From positions 496,001 through 560,000 of the forward strand of contig NZ_JACGXS010000001.1 of assembly GCF_014117215.1 (NCBI RefSeq): 64,000 nucleotides of DNA. Direction: 5' to 3'. Positions 35,958 through 46,227 of the stretch are shown piece after piece. A program made the position numbers and the translations under genes. Source of the stretch: Stenotrophomonas tumulicola (lineage in GTDB: Bacteria; Pseudomonadota; Gammaproteobacteria; Xanthomonadales; Xanthomonadaceae). The notes beneath the pieces were generated by a model. The model worked only from the letters and a program-made list of their open reading frames with translations, was not told the origin of the DNA and searched no databases. Numbering within the stretch: position 1 is the stretch's first letter; every line of letters begins with the position of its first letter.

Positions 35958-38813
35958 GTGAACGCCGTCCGTCTGCACCGCCACTGTCTTTACCATGGAA
36001 TTGCCCTTGCCTTGCTGATGCCCGCCGCCACGGCGTGGTCCCAGCAGGCTACTGCCACTGCGGCAGTCGACCCTGCCGGCGAAACTGCCGCGGCGGCCGA
36101 AGATGACCCCGACCGCACTGCCATCGACCTGGAGACCGTACAGGTCAGCGGCGTACGCGCCGCGCTGGCGCGCTCCACCGAACTCAAGCGCGATGCTGCC
36201 ACCGTGCAGGATTCGATCAGCGCGCTGGAACTGGGTCGTTTCCCGGATGACAACGTGGCCGACTCGCTCAGCCACATCACCGGTGTATCCATCACCCGCA
36301 CCGCCGGCGGTGAAGGGCAGAAAGTCAGCGTGCGCGGCCTCGGCCCGGAGTACACGCTCACCACCTTCAACGGCCGCATCCTGGCCACCGACGGCGCCGG
36401 TCGCGATTTTGCCTACGACGTGCTGCCATCCGATGTGATCAGCGGCGCCGACGTGGTCAAGGGCGCGCAGTCGGTGCTGACCGAAGGCGCCATCGGCGGC
36501 CTGATCAACCTGCGCTCGGCCAGTCCGTTCGACCAGAAGGGCCAGCACGCCATCGTCCGCGTCGAGGGCGACCGCAACCAGATGTCCGAACTCAACGGCC
36601 GCAAGTTCTCCGCGACCTACAGCAATACCTTTGCCGACGACACGATGGGTATCCTGCTGGGAGCGGTATATGCCGAGCGCAAGGACCGTACCGACATCGC
36701 CGGCAACGACGGTGGCTGGACCCGCAATCCCGATCCCAGCGACCCGAACTGGGGTGGCAATGCATGGGGCGGCAACATCGACCCCAACGGCAACGGCGAA
36801 CTGGACCCGGATGAGTACGGCCTGATCGCGCCTGGCCAGTTCCGCGTCGGTTCGATCCTGGAAGACAAGAAGCGCCGCGCATTCTCCGGCAAGTTCGAAT
36901 GGCGCCCCAATGATGACGTGACCATCGTGGTGGACGGCCTGAAGACCCGGCTGGATTCGCCGCAGGTGTCCTACCAGCAGTCGTTCTATCCGCTGTTCGC
37001 GCCGGGGCGCTGGTCGGACATCAACGTGCAGAACGGCATCGTCACCGGCTTCACCATGGACAACCCGGATCCGGAGCAGCGGATGAATCCGGAACTGCTC
37101 AATCAGACCGAACACCGCGTGGTGGAGACCGACCTGTTCGGCATCAACGGGCGCTGGAACGTCAACGACAGCCTGACCCTGACCGGCGACCTGTACCGTT
37201 CCAGTTCCGAACGTTCCTCCGGTGGCCAGGATACCTACGTGGTGCTGCGCATGAACCAGCCCAACGTAACCCGCATCGACCTCACCCGCGGCGCGATGCC
37301 CAACGTGACCACCACCTTCGACGATGGCCGCGACCTGAGTACAGGCCTGGCCAATGGCCAGTTCACCGACCGCGATTTCAACACCCATTACATGGAACTG
37401 CGCGGTGACAACATCAAGGACGAGATCACCGGCGGCACCATCGGCGGCAAGCTGTACGTGGGCGAGTGGAACATCGACAACCTCAACTTCGGCTTCACCC
37501 GCACCGAACGTAGCAAGCGCCGCGACCTGATCAACAACACCCTCAACGGCGGTGCCGATTACTACTCGGTGGACAACGCCATCAACGTGGGCGACCTCGG
37601 TGGCGGCGTACTGGACCGCACCCTGGCGCTGCCGCATTTCATGGACAAGGTCGGCTCGGCCTTTCCGCGCGCGTTCCTTGGCTTCGACGTGCCGAACTAC
37701 CTGGCCAGCCTGGAGGCCTACAACGGCCAGCCGCGCCCGGATGGCACCGTCTACGACTATTCGATGGCGGCGCCGCAGTGGAATCCGCTGGAAAGCTACC
37801 GGGTGGAGGAGAAGACCAACGCGTTCTACGTGCAGGCCGACCTGTCCGGCGAGCGCTGGAACGCGGACGTGGGCGTGCGCGTGGTCAGCACCCAGACCCG
37901 TGCCGAAGCGTGGGACGCGAAGATCATCAGCATCACCGAGAACGGTGCCTTCAACTACACCGCGCGCTATGCCGATCCGACCCCGGTGCTGCAGGACGGC
38001 AGCTACCGCTACATCCTCCCGTCGGGCAACTTCACCTGGCGCTTCACCGATGACCTGATGCTGCGCCTGGGCGCGGCCAAGACCATGGCACGCCCGCCGG
38101 TGGACAAGCTGGCCCCGACCAACACCACCGCCAGCGTGTCATGGGGTGAGTTCACCCAGATCTACGGCGGCAACGTCGACCTCAAGCCGTATACCGCCAA
38201 GCAGGGCGACGTGTCGCTGGAGTGGTACTTCGCAGAACAGTCCATCGCCAACGTGGCGGTGTTCTACAAGCGCATCGAGAACCAGATCACCACCAGCTGG
38301 GAGCCGGGGCAGGACATCGGCGTACCGGGTTACCTGTTCAACGTCATGCGGCCGATCAATGGCGATTACGCCAAGGTCCATGGCGTGGAAGCCGGCCTGC
38401 AGCACTTCTGGGAGAACGGCCTGGGTTTCCGCGCGCAGTACACCCGCAACTGGTCCAAGAGCTTCGTCGACGGCGAAGAGCGTCCGCTGGAGGGCATCGC
38501 GCCGTCGGTGTATTCGCTGGGCCTGATGTATGAAAAGGGCCCGTGGTCGGTCAGTGCCACCGCCGACCACAGCGATGGTTTCGTCACCGCCACCAACGTG
38601 CTGGGTACCGGTTACAACGAACAGTCCGACAAGCTCACCTGGCTGACCGCGAGCATCTCCTATGAGATCAATGACATGTTCAGCGTAAGCCTGCAGGGCC
38701 AGAACCTGCTGGATGAGGCGCAGACCTACAGCATCAACGGCAACCCGTTGCTGTCGCAGGGCTACTACCGTTATGGCCGGTCGTTCACGCTGGGCTTCAG
38801 CGCGCGCTTCTGA
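35958..38813 (+). CDS. TonB-dependent receptor, TonB_Xanth_Caul family (glycan uptake)
   Basis: A 951-residue outer-membrane receptor. Signal peptide ~1-30 (ALALLMPAATAWSQQ), a TonB-box-like ETVQVSG at ~59-65, a plug domain (ALELGRFPDDNVADSLSHI, then VSVRGLGPEYTLTTFNGR), and a long beta-barrel ending in the aromatic FTLGFSARF. Length and plug sequence fit the TIGR01782-type TonB_Xanth_Caul receptors, which often import sugars or oligosaccharides. The start is a GTG at 35958 with AGGAGAGAG just upstream. It is divergent from the DeoR gene and has three operator-like sites upstream, so it is probably the outer-membrane port of the amino-sugar pathway. Confidence 0.92.
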   Translation: MNAVRLHRHCLYHGIALALLMPAATAWSQQATATAAVDPAGETAAAAEDDPDRTAIDLETVQVSGVRAALARSTELKRDAATVQDSISALELGRFPDDNVADSLSHITGVSITRTAGGEGQKVSVRGLGPEYTLTTFNGRILATDGAGRDFAYDVLPSDVISGADVVKGAQSVLTEGAIGGLINLRSASPFDQKGQHAIVRVEGDRNQMSELNGRKFSATYSNTFADDTMGILLGAVYAERKDRTDIAGNDGGWTRNPDPSDPNWGGNAWGGNIDPNGNGELDPDEYGLIAPGQFRVGSILEDKKRRAFSGKFEWRPNDDVTIVVDGLKTRLDSPQVSYQQSFYPLFAPGRWSDINVQNGIVTGFTMDNPDPEQRMNPELLNQTEHRVVETDLFGINGRWNVNDSLTLTGDLYRSSSERSSGGQDTYVVLRMNQPNVTRIDLTRGAMPNVTTTFDDGRDLSTGLANGQFTDRDFNTHYMELRGDNIKDEITGGTIGGKLYVGEWNIDNLNFGFTRTERSKRRDLINNTLNGGADYYSVDNAINVGDLGGGVLDRTLALPHFMDKVGSAFPRAFLGFDVPNYLASLEAYNGQPRPDGTVYDYSMAAPQWNPLESYRVEEKTNAFYVQADLSGERWNADVGVRVVSTQTRAEAWDAKIISITENGAFNYTARYADPTPVLQDGSYRYILPSGNFTWRFTDDLMLRLGAAKTMARPPVDKLAPTNTTASVSWGEFTQIYGGNVDLKPYTAKQGDVSLEWYFAEQSIANVAVFYKRIENQITTSWEPGQDIGVPGYLFNVMRPINGDYAKVHGVEAGLQHFWENGLGFRAQYTRNWSKSFVDGEERPLEGIAPSVYSLGLMYEKGPWSVSATADHSDGFVTATNVLGTGYNEQSDKLTWLTASISYEINDMFSVSLQGQNLLDEAQTYSINGNPLLSQGYYRYGRSFTLGFSARF

Positions 38814-38822
38814 CGGTCCATC

Positions 38823-38860
38823 GGGGCCAGGTTCCTTCCTCGAGCGGAGGACCTGGCCCC
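38823..38860. terminator. Hairpin between the TonB receptor and AsmA-like genes
   Basis: GGGGCCAGGT and ACCTGGCCCC form a perfect 10-base-pair stem around 18 bases, and the loop can pair further (CCTC/GAGG). It lies between two converging genes, 10 bases after one stop and 8 before the other, so it may end transcripts from both sides. No T-run follows. Confidence 0.65.
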
Positions 38861-38868
38861 ATGCAGCT

Positions 38869-41031
38869 TTACTTTGGCGGCAGCAGCCGCGGCTGCTTGT
38901 CGTACCATTCCCGCGCACCGGCCAGATGCCATTGCCGCTGCTGGCCGTCCAGTTCGATGCCTGCGCCCAGCATTCCCCAGCGCAGGTACAGGTCACCCCG
39001 CTTGCCGGATTTTCCAAGGTCCAGGCGGCCACGTAACGAAAGACGATCGTTCTCTGCGTGCAGGTCATCCACCAGCAACTGGCCCTGTCGCCAGCGCAAC
39101 TGGCCGGTAGCCTGTACCTGCCCGGAGTCAACCAGTCCCAGCACCCAGCGTGGGTACGCGCTGCGTTCGCCGAAGACGTCCAGCAACGGGCCCGCATCGC
39201 GCAGTTCCAGCCCTGCCACCGCCTCTGCCTGCCACGGCGCGGCCGCGCCAAGGTGCCCCTTGCGTATCGCCACCTCGCCCCACCAGTTGCTGTCGGTGCC
39301 ATCGCCGATGCGCACGTCCTGCAGGCGCAGCGTGGTGCCGTCCAGATCGAATTGCCTGCTGTCGAAGTCGGCCCGGCGCAGTCGCGCCTGCAGGCGCGCG
39401 TTGCCGCGCATCGCTATGCCCGCCAGCTGCAGCCGTGCCTGCTGGCCACGCAGGTCCGCATGGCCGGTGCCGACCCGGCCGGTGGCGTCCAGCTCGACAT
39501 CGCCACTGAGCAGGCCGCTGCCACCGAGCAGTTGCAGCGGTTCATCGCGCAGGTAGCGGTTGTAGCGGGCCAGGTCGGGCACCCGGGCATCGTTGAAGCG
39601 CAGGTGTGCACGGGCTCCTTCCTTCAGCTTTTCCAGGCGCGCGTCGCCGGCAAGATCGAGCGTCATCGCATTACCTTCGAACAGCACCTGGCCCGGTGCC
39701 TGGAGCGGAGCGGCGCTGAAGCGTGGGATGGCCACCTGCAGGCGCGCCTGGTCCGGCTTGCCGGCGACGATGCTCCCCTGTGCATGGGCGGCGCCACGCA
39801 TCTGTATGCCGGCGACCTCGGCCACGGCCGTTACCTGCGGGATCTCCAGCGTGCTGCCCGGTGCGAGCTGCCCCGCTGCAAGCTCCAGGTCGGCGCGCAG
39901 CAGGCCACCGCCGTCCAGGTGGAACCATGGCTTGCGCACGAACAGATCGGAAATCCAGTTGAGCGATTCGAACTTCCAGCTGCCGCGCAGCTGGCCTGAC
40001 AGGCGTGGCAGCAGGTCCGACATCGCGTGGAAGGGGATCTCGCGGCCGGCGACCTGCAGGTCTGCCTGCAGTTCGCTGCCGGTGGCCGGGTCGCGTGGCA
40101 GCCGTGCCTGCACCCGCACAGCCTCGGCCACGTCCAGCTGCAGCGCGAGCAGGCCGCGATCGGTCGCCCCGACCCCCGCATGCACCGGCATCCGCCACAC
40201 CAGGTGGCTGCCCCGGCGCAGCTCGCCGTGGTCCATGGCAAGGTCTGCGGACAATCGGGCGGTGGACGGAACCGCGCCGACTTTCACCTGCGCGCCGCCG
40301 GTGTCGACGGTGATCGCCTGGCTGCGCGCATCGATCTTCAATCCTGCGGAAAGGATGCCGAACTTGCGCAGGCCCGGTGCCTGGTCGCGGTAATGGCGGG
40401 GGTAGCGTGCGTGGGCGGAGATGCTCGCTTCATCGAGCAGGGTCAGGCCATCGACGCTGACGCTTGCCTGTTCGAAGGTGGCGTTGGAATCGAACAGCTC
40501 CGATGGGCCGCCGCGCATCTGCTTGAGGAAACCGGCCGTCCCGCGTCCATTGCCAGTGATCAACAGGCCGCCGAACTGCCCGCTGCGGATGCTGTCGCTA
40601 TGGATCGCATCGAGTCGCAGGGTCCAGCCGTCGTCACTGCGCGGCGGCGGCGCGATGGCCTTGTCCGCGCGCGTGACCACCGCGCGCACCTCGCTGGCAT
40701 CCACGCGGGGAATGCGCACTTCGCGGCGGAACAGTGCCCACACGGAAATGCGCGCGCTGGCACGTTTGGCGCTCAGCACGTAGGCGGTGCGGTTGGCTTG
40801 CCCACGCATGCGCACGTTCCACAGCACGGCATGCCCGGGGACCACGGTCAACGCCGGTCCGGTCTGCAGCCAGTACTTCTCCGGCTTGCGGTTGGTGAGT
40901 GCGTCGAACAACGGGGTGTTGAGGAACACGTTGCCGGCGATCAGGTACACCAGGTACAGCGCCAGCAGGACCGCGAGGGTGGTGCGCAGCGGGCGTGGCC
41001 AGCGCTGCATGCGCTCGCGGATCAGGGACAT
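38869..41031 (-). CDS. AsmA-like large membrane-anchored protein
   Basis: A 720-residue protein with one N-terminal membrane segment (TLAVLLALYLVYLIAGNVFL, ~18-37) and a long periplasmic part made of repeated beta-strand stretches with many Leu-Asp-Gly and Ala-rich turns, the look of AsmA/TamB/YhdP-type proteins that help move or organise outer-membrane lipids. Sub-stretches such as LLTGNGRGTAGFL-like glycine turns and GRVGTGHADLRGQQARLQLAG are typical. No enzymatic motif is seen. I cannot assign a named member. It stands alone between the TonB receptor and the S9 peptidase gene. Confidence 0.75.
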   Translation of the reverse strand: MSLIRERMQRWPRPLRTTLAVLLALYLVYLIAGNVFLNTPLFDALTNRKPEKYWLQTGPALTVVPGHAVLWNVRMRGQANRTAYVLSAKRASARISVWALFRREVRIPRVDASEVRAVVTRADKAIAPPPRSDDGWTLRLDAIHSDSIRSGQFGGLLITGNGRGTAGFLKQMRGGPSELFDSNATFEQASVSVDGLTLLDEASISAHARYPRHYRDQAPGLRKFGILSAGLKIDARSQAITVDTGGAQVKVGAVPSTARLSADLAMDHGELRRGSHLVWRMPVHAGVGATDRGLLALQLDVAEAVRVQARLPRDPATGSELQADLQVAGREIPFHAMSDLLPRLSGQLRGSWKFESLNWISDLFVRKPWFHLDGGGLLRADLELAAGQLAPGSTLEIPQVTAVAEVAGIQMRGAAHAQGSIVAGKPDQARLQVAIPRFSAAPLQAPGQVLFEGNAMTLDLAGDARLEKLKEGARAHLRFNDARVPDLARYNRYLRDEPLQLLGGSGLLSGDVELDATGRVGTGHADLRGQQARLQLAGIAMRGNARLQARLRRADFDSRQFDLDGTTLRLQDVRIGDGTDSNWWGEVAIRKGHLGAAAPWQAEAVAGLELRDAGPLLDVFGERSAYPRWVLGLVDSGQVQATGQLRWRQGQLLVDDLHAENDRLSLRGRLDLGKSGKRGDLYLRWGMLGAGIELDGQQRQWHLAGAREWYDKQPRLLPPK

Positions 41032-41256
41032 GGCAGGGCGGATGGCGGAGGGATGGCACCACTATCGACAGGTGCGCGGCGCCATGGCGTGAAGGGGCGG
41101 CAGTGGCGGATTCGGGCACGCAGGGAATGCGCCACGATGTGCCGGATCCGGTGACTGGCCCTTCCGGCCCGTTTTCATCTGCACGGGCAGTGCTATGTTC
41201 CCCTGCAGGCCACGCAGCCATCGTGCGTCGGCAACCACCATCGCAAGGGGATCAGC

Positions 41257-43725
41257 ATGCTTGTCCGTCATACCGCTCTGGCATCGGCCGTGGCCGTTGC
41301 TGCACTTGGCCTGCTGGTCGTCCCGTCGGCGTTCGCCGACTACAGCAGGCCGCCCGAACACCTGCTCAAGGTATTGAAAGCCCCGCCACCGCCGCTGCCC
41401 AGCGTGGACCCCAGCGGCCAGCGCCTGTTGCTGACCACGGCGCAGACCTATCCGTCCATCACCCGCGTCGCACAGCCCTACCTGAAGCTGGCCGGCGTGC
41501 GCCTGGAGCCCGGCAACCGCAGCCGCCACGACACCCCGGGGGGCTACGGCATCCCGGCCTGCGTGGCGGATTTCACCCTCGTCGATGTCGCCAGCGGCAA
41601 GCAGACCAAGGTGCCCTTGCCGCAGGGATGCGCTGGCCAGGCGCAATGGTCGGCCGATGGCCAGCGTTTCGTGTTCCAGAACGCGGTGGAAAGCGCGGTG
41701 CAGCTGTGGGTGGGCGACGCGGCCAGCGGCCAGGTCAGGCAGGTCCCCGACGTGCAGTTGAATCCCATCTTCGGCGATACCGTGCAATGGCTCGGCGGCA
41801 CGCAGCAGTTGCTGGTGAAGCTGGTGCCAGCCGACCAGGGCCCGGCACCTTCCAATGGCGGCGTGCCGACCGGTCCGGATGCGCAGGAATCGCTCGGCAG
41901 CAGCGGCGAGAGCAGCACCTACGAGGCGCGCGACACGCTGGCCAGCACGCATGATGAGGCGCTGTTCGCGTACTACGGCCAGTCCCAGCTGGCCGTGGTC
42001 GATGCCAGCAGCGGCAGCACGCGGCCGGTGGGCCAGCCAGGCCTGTACAACGGCATCGACGCCGCCCCCGATGGCGTGCACGTGCTCACCGAAACCATCA
42101 GGCCACCGTTCTCGCACGCGGTGACCTACCAACGCTTCGCCCACGAGGTGGCGGTGCTGGACCTGGCCAATGGCCGCAGCGCGACCATCGCCAGCCTGCC
42201 GTTGGCCGACCGTGTGCCGGTGCACGGCGTACCCGAAGGGGCGCGTGACTTCGATTGGCGCGCTACCGATCCGGCCACGCTGGTCTACGCCGAGGCGCTG
42301 GACAAGGGCGACTGGAAAGTCAGCGTGCCGCATCGCGATCGCGTGCTGATGCTCAAGGCACCGTTCACCGGCAAGCCGAGTGAGATCGCGCGTACCGCGC
42401 AGCGCTTCGAGGGCATCGCCTGGAGCGCACAGCCGTCGGTGTCGTTCCTGTTCGAGAACGATGAGAACCGTCACTGGATACAGACCCGCATCGTCGATGT
42501 GGACCAGCCCGGGAAGGAAGGCCGGTTGTTGTGGGACCTGTCCAGCGACGAACTGTATGGCGATCCGGGCAACCTGGTGTTCAGGCGCCTGCCCAACGGC
42601 GCGTCGGTGGTGCGGCAGGAGGGGCAGTTCGTGTTCCTGCGCGGGCAGGGCGCTTCGCCGCAGGGCGATCGTCCGTTCCTGGACCGCCTGGACCTGGACA
42701 CGTTGAAGACCGAACGCCTGTTCCGCAGTGATGCCGATGCCTACGAACAGTTCCTCGGTTTCACCAGCAGCCCCGGCCGCTACCTGACCTGGCACCAGTC
42801 GGTGATGGACCCGCCCAATGCGTTCGTGCGCGGGCAGGGCCAGCCGCTGGCTGGTGTGAAAGAGGGCGAAGCACAGTTCGCTTCGACCGCCACGGCGCTG
42901 ACCACGCTGGCCGACCCCACGCCTGAGGTGAGGCAGATCAAGAAGCGGCTGGTCACCTACAAACGCGCCGACGGCGTGGACCTGTCCTTCACCCTGTATA
43001 CGCCGCCGGGTTACCAGGAAGGCGAGCGCGTGCCTGCCATCCTGTACGCCTATCCGGCGGACTTCGCCAATGCGGAACAGGCCGGGCAGGTGTCCGGTTC
43101 GCAACAGACTTTTACCCGCCTGGCGCCGTATCGGCTGATGCTGCTGGCTGGCTACGCGATCATCGACAACGCGTCGTTCCCTATCGTCGGCGATCCCAAG
43201 ACCGCGTATGACACCTACCTTGAGCAGCTGGAAGCCGATGCCCGGGCAGCGGTGGACAAGGCCGTGGAACTGGGCGTGGTGGACCGCAACCGCATCGGCG
43301 TCACCGGCCACAGCCATGGCGGCCTGATGACCGCCAACCTGATCGCGCATACCGACCTGTTCAAGGCCGGCGTGGCGACCAGCGGTTCGTACAACAAGAC
43401 GTTCACGCCCTTCGGCTTCCAGAACGAGCGTCGTTCGGTATGGCAGGCGCAGGATGTGTACCTGAAGGCGTCTCCGTTCTTCTACGCCGACAAGATCAAG
43501 CTGCCGCTGCTGCTGGTCCACGGCGAGGATGATGCCAACCCGGGTACCGAACCGTTCCAGTCGCGCAAGCTGTACCAGGCCATCCGTGGCAATGGCGGCA
43601 TTACCCGGCTGGTGATGCTTCCGAACGAGCCGCACTGGTACACCGCGTTGGAATCCAACCAGCAGCTGGTGTACGAAATGCTCAACTGGTTCGATACCTA
43701 TGTAAAGAACAGCCCGGCGAAATGA
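41257..43725 (+). CDS. Secreted S9 family peptidase (prolyl oligopeptidase / glutamyl endopeptidase type)
   Basis: An 822-residue serine peptidase. Signal peptide ~1-28 (LLVVPSAFADY), then a beta-propeller over ~60-550, then the alpha/beta-hydrolase domain. The catalytic triad is visible: Ser686 in GHSHGG, Asp in HGEDDANPGT (~758-759) and His793 in PNEPHWY. The propeller and the C-terminal layout resemble plant and bacterial glutamyl endopeptidases as well as acylaminoacyl peptidases. The start has AAGGGGAT upstream. It lies upstream of the GH92 gene by 75 bases and may degrade glycoproteins with it, by inference. Confidence 0.88.
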   Translation: MLVRHTALASAVAVAALGLLVVPSAFADYSRPPEHLLKVLKAPPPPLPSVDPSGQRLLLTTAQTYPSITRVAQPYLKLAGVRLEPGNRSRHDTPGGYGIPACVADFTLVDVASGKQTKVPLPQGCAGQAQWSADGQRFVFQNAVESAVQLWVGDAASGQVRQVPDVQLNPIFGDTVQWLGGTQQLLVKLVPADQGPAPSNGGVPTGPDAQESLGSSGESSTYEARDTLASTHDEALFAYYGQSQLAVVDASSGSTRPVGQPGLYNGIDAAPDGVHVLTETIRPPFSHAVTYQRFAHEVAVLDLANGRSATIASLPLADRVPVHGVPEGARDFDWRATDPATLVYAEALDKGDWKVSVPHRDRVLMLKAPFTGKPSEIARTAQRFEGIAWSAQPSVSFLFENDENRHWIQTRIVDVDQPGKEGRLLWDLSSDELYGDPGNLVFRRLPNGASVVRQEGQFVFLRGQGASPQGDRPFLDRLDLDTLKTERLFRSDADAYEQFLGFTSSPGRYLTWHQSVMDPPNAFVRGQGQPLAGVKEGEAQFASTATALTTLADPTPEVRQIKKRLVTYKRADGVDLSFTLYTPPGYQEGERVPAILYAYPADFANAEQAGQVSGSQQTFTRLAPYRLMLLAGYAIIDNASFPIVGDPKTAYDTYLEQLEADARAAVDKAVELGVVDRNRIGVTGHSHGGLMTANLIAHTDLFKAGVATSGSYNKTFTPFGFQNERRSVWQAQDVYLKASPFFYADKIKLPLLLVHGEDDANPGTEPFQSRKLYQAIRGNGGITRLVMLPNEPHWYTALESNQQLVYEMLNWFDTYVKNSPAK

Positions 43726-43803
43726 CCTTCGCCGCCGCCGGCCGTGCCGTACTACCTTGATCACCTGGGGCGCCGCCGTGCGCCCACCACATGGGAGTGA
43801 ATG

Positions 43804-46191
43804 ATGTCGCGTTCGTTTCGGGTCCTGGTCTCTGCCGTGCTGGCTGCTGCGCCGGTGTCGTTGCTTGGCGCCACGCCGCTGCCGGCCGACCTGGCTGCAG
43901 AGGTCAATCCCTTCATTGGCACCACCAATGCCGGCAACGTCTATCCCGGCCCTTCGGTGCCGTTCGGGATGGTGGCGTTCAGCCCCGAAATGACACCGCT
44001 GCCGGGCAAGCGCTTTCCGATTGCCGCCCCGGGTGGTTACGAATGGCGCTCCAATGGCGTGCGGGGTTTCAGCCTGACCCACGTCAATGGCACCGGCTGC
44101 ACTGGTGCAAGTGGCGATATCCCGATCATGCCGGTCACGTTGCCGGTGGAACTGTCGCCATCATCGGTCGACGCGGGCATGCGCTATGCCAGCCTGCTCG
44201 ACCATGGCAAGGAGATGGCACGTCCGGGTTCGTACGAAGTAACCCTGGACAATGGCGTTGCGGTCGGGCTCGGCGCCACTGCCCGCACGGCGACCGGCCG
44301 TTTCAGTTTCCCGGCCGACAAGCCGGCCAACCTGTTGTTCCGCACTTCCGACAGTGAAGTGGGCAGCAGCGATTCGCGCATCGTGATCGATCCGGCGACA
44401 CGCACCGTGCGCGGTTCGGTGACCAGTGGCAACTTCTGTGGTTACCTGGCCGAGGACCGGCGCGAGAGCTACTACACCCTGCATTTCGTGGCCGAGTTCG
44501 ACCAGCCGTTCGAGGTCGGTGGTACCTGGCAGGACGAAACGCTGCAGGCCGGCGCACGCGAGGGCGGCGGTGGCACCACCTACGGTAGCAAGGGGCATCC
44601 CCCAGCCGGCAAGGGCGCCGGTGGCTGGATCAGCTTCGATGCCACGCGCAGTCCGGTGGTGACCGCACGGATCGGTATTTCCTACGTCGACGAAGCCGGT
44701 GCACGCGCCAACCTGCGCCGCGAGAACCCGGCCGGCACCCCGCTGGAAACGGTGCAGGCCGCCACCCGCGCGCACTGGAACCGGACGCTTGGCCAGGTAC
44801 GCATCGGCGGTGGTTCGGCCGATGAGCGCACCGTGTTCTATACCGCGCTGTACCACGCACTGCTGGCGCCAAACCTGTTCAGTGACGGTGACGGACGCTA
44901 CCGTGGCATGGACGGCAAGGTGCACACGGTGGCGAAGGGGCAGGGCGCGCAGTACGCGAACTATTCCGGCTGGGATGTGTACCGCTCGCAGCTGCAACTG
45001 GTGACGCTGCTCAAGCCGGACGTCGGCTCGGACATCGCCCAGTCACTGCTCAACCAGGCCGACCAGAACGGTGGCGTGTGGGATCGCTGGACCCATCTCA
45101 GCGGCGCGACCGGGGTGATGAACGGCGATCCGTCGCCCCCTTCGGTGGCCGCCATCCATGCCTTCGGCGGCCGCGCGTTCGACCTCAAGCGTGCCTACGC
45201 CTCGTTGAAGCAGGCGGCCACCGTGCCGACCGTGCACGACCTGGGCCGGCGCGGCTGTCCGGTGCTGTGCGTGGGCCAGCGTCCTGGCCTGGACCAATGG
45301 ATGAAGCTGAAATACATGCCGGTGGGTGCACCGGGGTGGGGCATGGCCTCGGACACGTTGGAGATGGCCGCCGCCGACTTCGGCCTCGCCGAGCTGGCCA
45401 TGGCGGCCGGTGATCGCGAAGGCGCATCGCTGTTCCGCGAGCGCTCGGGCTGGTGGCGCAACCTGTTCAATCCCGATGCCACCGCGCAGGGCGGATACAT
45501 CCAGCCACGCAATGCCGACGGCAGCTGGCCGGCATTCGATCCGGCGTCGGACGAGGAGTTCGTCGAGGGCAGTGGCGCCCAGTACCTGTGGATGGTGCCG
45601 TTCGATCCCGCTGGCCTGGTCGAGGTGCTGGGTGGACGCGAGGCGACCGTGCAGCGCCTTGATGCGTTCTTCCGCAAGCCGGATGGCAGCTGGGCGGTGA
45701 CCAAGTCCGGGCCGTTGCATGCCGAGCTGGACAACGAACCGTCCATTGCCGCGCCATGGCTGTACAACTTCCTCGGCCAGCCATGGAAGACCCAGGAAAC
45801 CGTGCGCCAGGCGATGCGCCAGATCTGGACCAACGCGCCTGAAGGCATGCCCGGCAACGATGACCTCGGGCAGATGTCGTCCTGGTATGTGTGGTCGGCA
45901 TTGGGGCTGTATCCGGTGTATCCGGGCAGGGCCGAGCTGGTGATCGGCAGCCCGCTGTTTCCCGAAGCAGTGATCCAGCGCCCGGGCGCCACGATCACCA
46001 TCAAGGCGCGCGGCGCGGCGATGGACGCGCCGTACGTACAGGCGTTGAGCGTGGATGGCAGGCCGAGCGAGCGCAGCTGGCTGCCGGCCAGCTTCGTGCA
46101 GCGTGGTGGCGTGCTGGAATTCGACCTGGGTGCGCAGAAGAACGAGCGCTGGGGCAGCAGCGAGGTACCGCCGTCGCATGGTCCGCGCTAG
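43804..46191 (+). CDS. GH92 alpha-mannosidase, secreted
   Basis: A 795-residue exo-alpha-mannosidase of family GH92, calcium-dependent and inverting, usually active on N-glycan or other mannose chains. Signal peptide ~1-22. Family stretches are VNPFIGTTNAGNVYPGPSVPFGM at the N-terminus, SLTHVNGTGCTGASGD, SGWDVYRSQLQL and, in the catalytic part, GNDDLGQMSSWYVWSALGLYP. Two start codons stand side by side; 43804 has the better distance to GGAG. It follows the S9 peptidase and precedes the SGNH hydrolase by 36 bases, so the three may form one extracellular glycan/protein-degrading unit. Confidence 0.92.
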   Translation: MSRSFRVLVSAVLAAAPVSLLGATPLPADLAAEVNPFIGTTNAGNVYPGPSVPFGMVAFSPEMTPLPGKRFPIAAPGGYEWRSNGVRGFSLTHVNGTGCTGASGDIPIMPVTLPVELSPSSVDAGMRYASLLDHGKEMARPGSYEVTLDNGVAVGLGATARTATGRFSFPADKPANLLFRTSDSEVGSSDSRIVIDPATRTVRGSVTSGNFCGYLAEDRRESYYTLHFVAEFDQPFEVGGTWQDETLQAGAREGGGGTTYGSKGHPPAGKGAGGWISFDATRSPVVTARIGISYVDEAGARANLRRENPAGTPLETVQAATRAHWNRTLGQVRIGGGSADERTVFYTALYHALLAPNLFSDGDGRYRGMDGKVHTVAKGQGAQYANYSGWDVYRSQLQLVTLLKPDVGSDIAQSLLNQADQNGGVWDRWTHLSGATGVMNGDPSPPSVAAIHAFGGRAFDLKRAYASLKQAATVPTVHDLGRRGCPVLCVGQRPGLDQWMKLKYMPVGAPGWGMASDTLEMAAADFGLAELAMAAGDREGASLFRERSGWWRNLFNPDATAQGGYIQPRNADGSWPAFDPASDEEFVEGSGAQYLWMVPFDPAGLVEVLGGREATVQRLDAFFRKPDGSWAVTKSGPLHAELDNEPSIAAPWLYNFLGQPWKTQETVRQAMRQIWTNAPEGMPGNDDLGQMSSWYVWSALGLYPVYPGRAELVIGSPLFPEAVIQRPGATITIKARGAAMDAPYVQALSVDGRPSERSWLPASFVQRGGVLEFDLGAQKNERWGSSEVPPSHGPR

Positions 46192-46227
46192 GCTGGAACC
46201 GATCCGTGCAACCGTTGGAGGAGCCGC

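Noticed and set aside
41062..44082. Long open frame antisense to the S9 peptidase
   Set aside because: The peptidase catalytic triad is intact on the plus strand; the antisense product is low in recognisable features.
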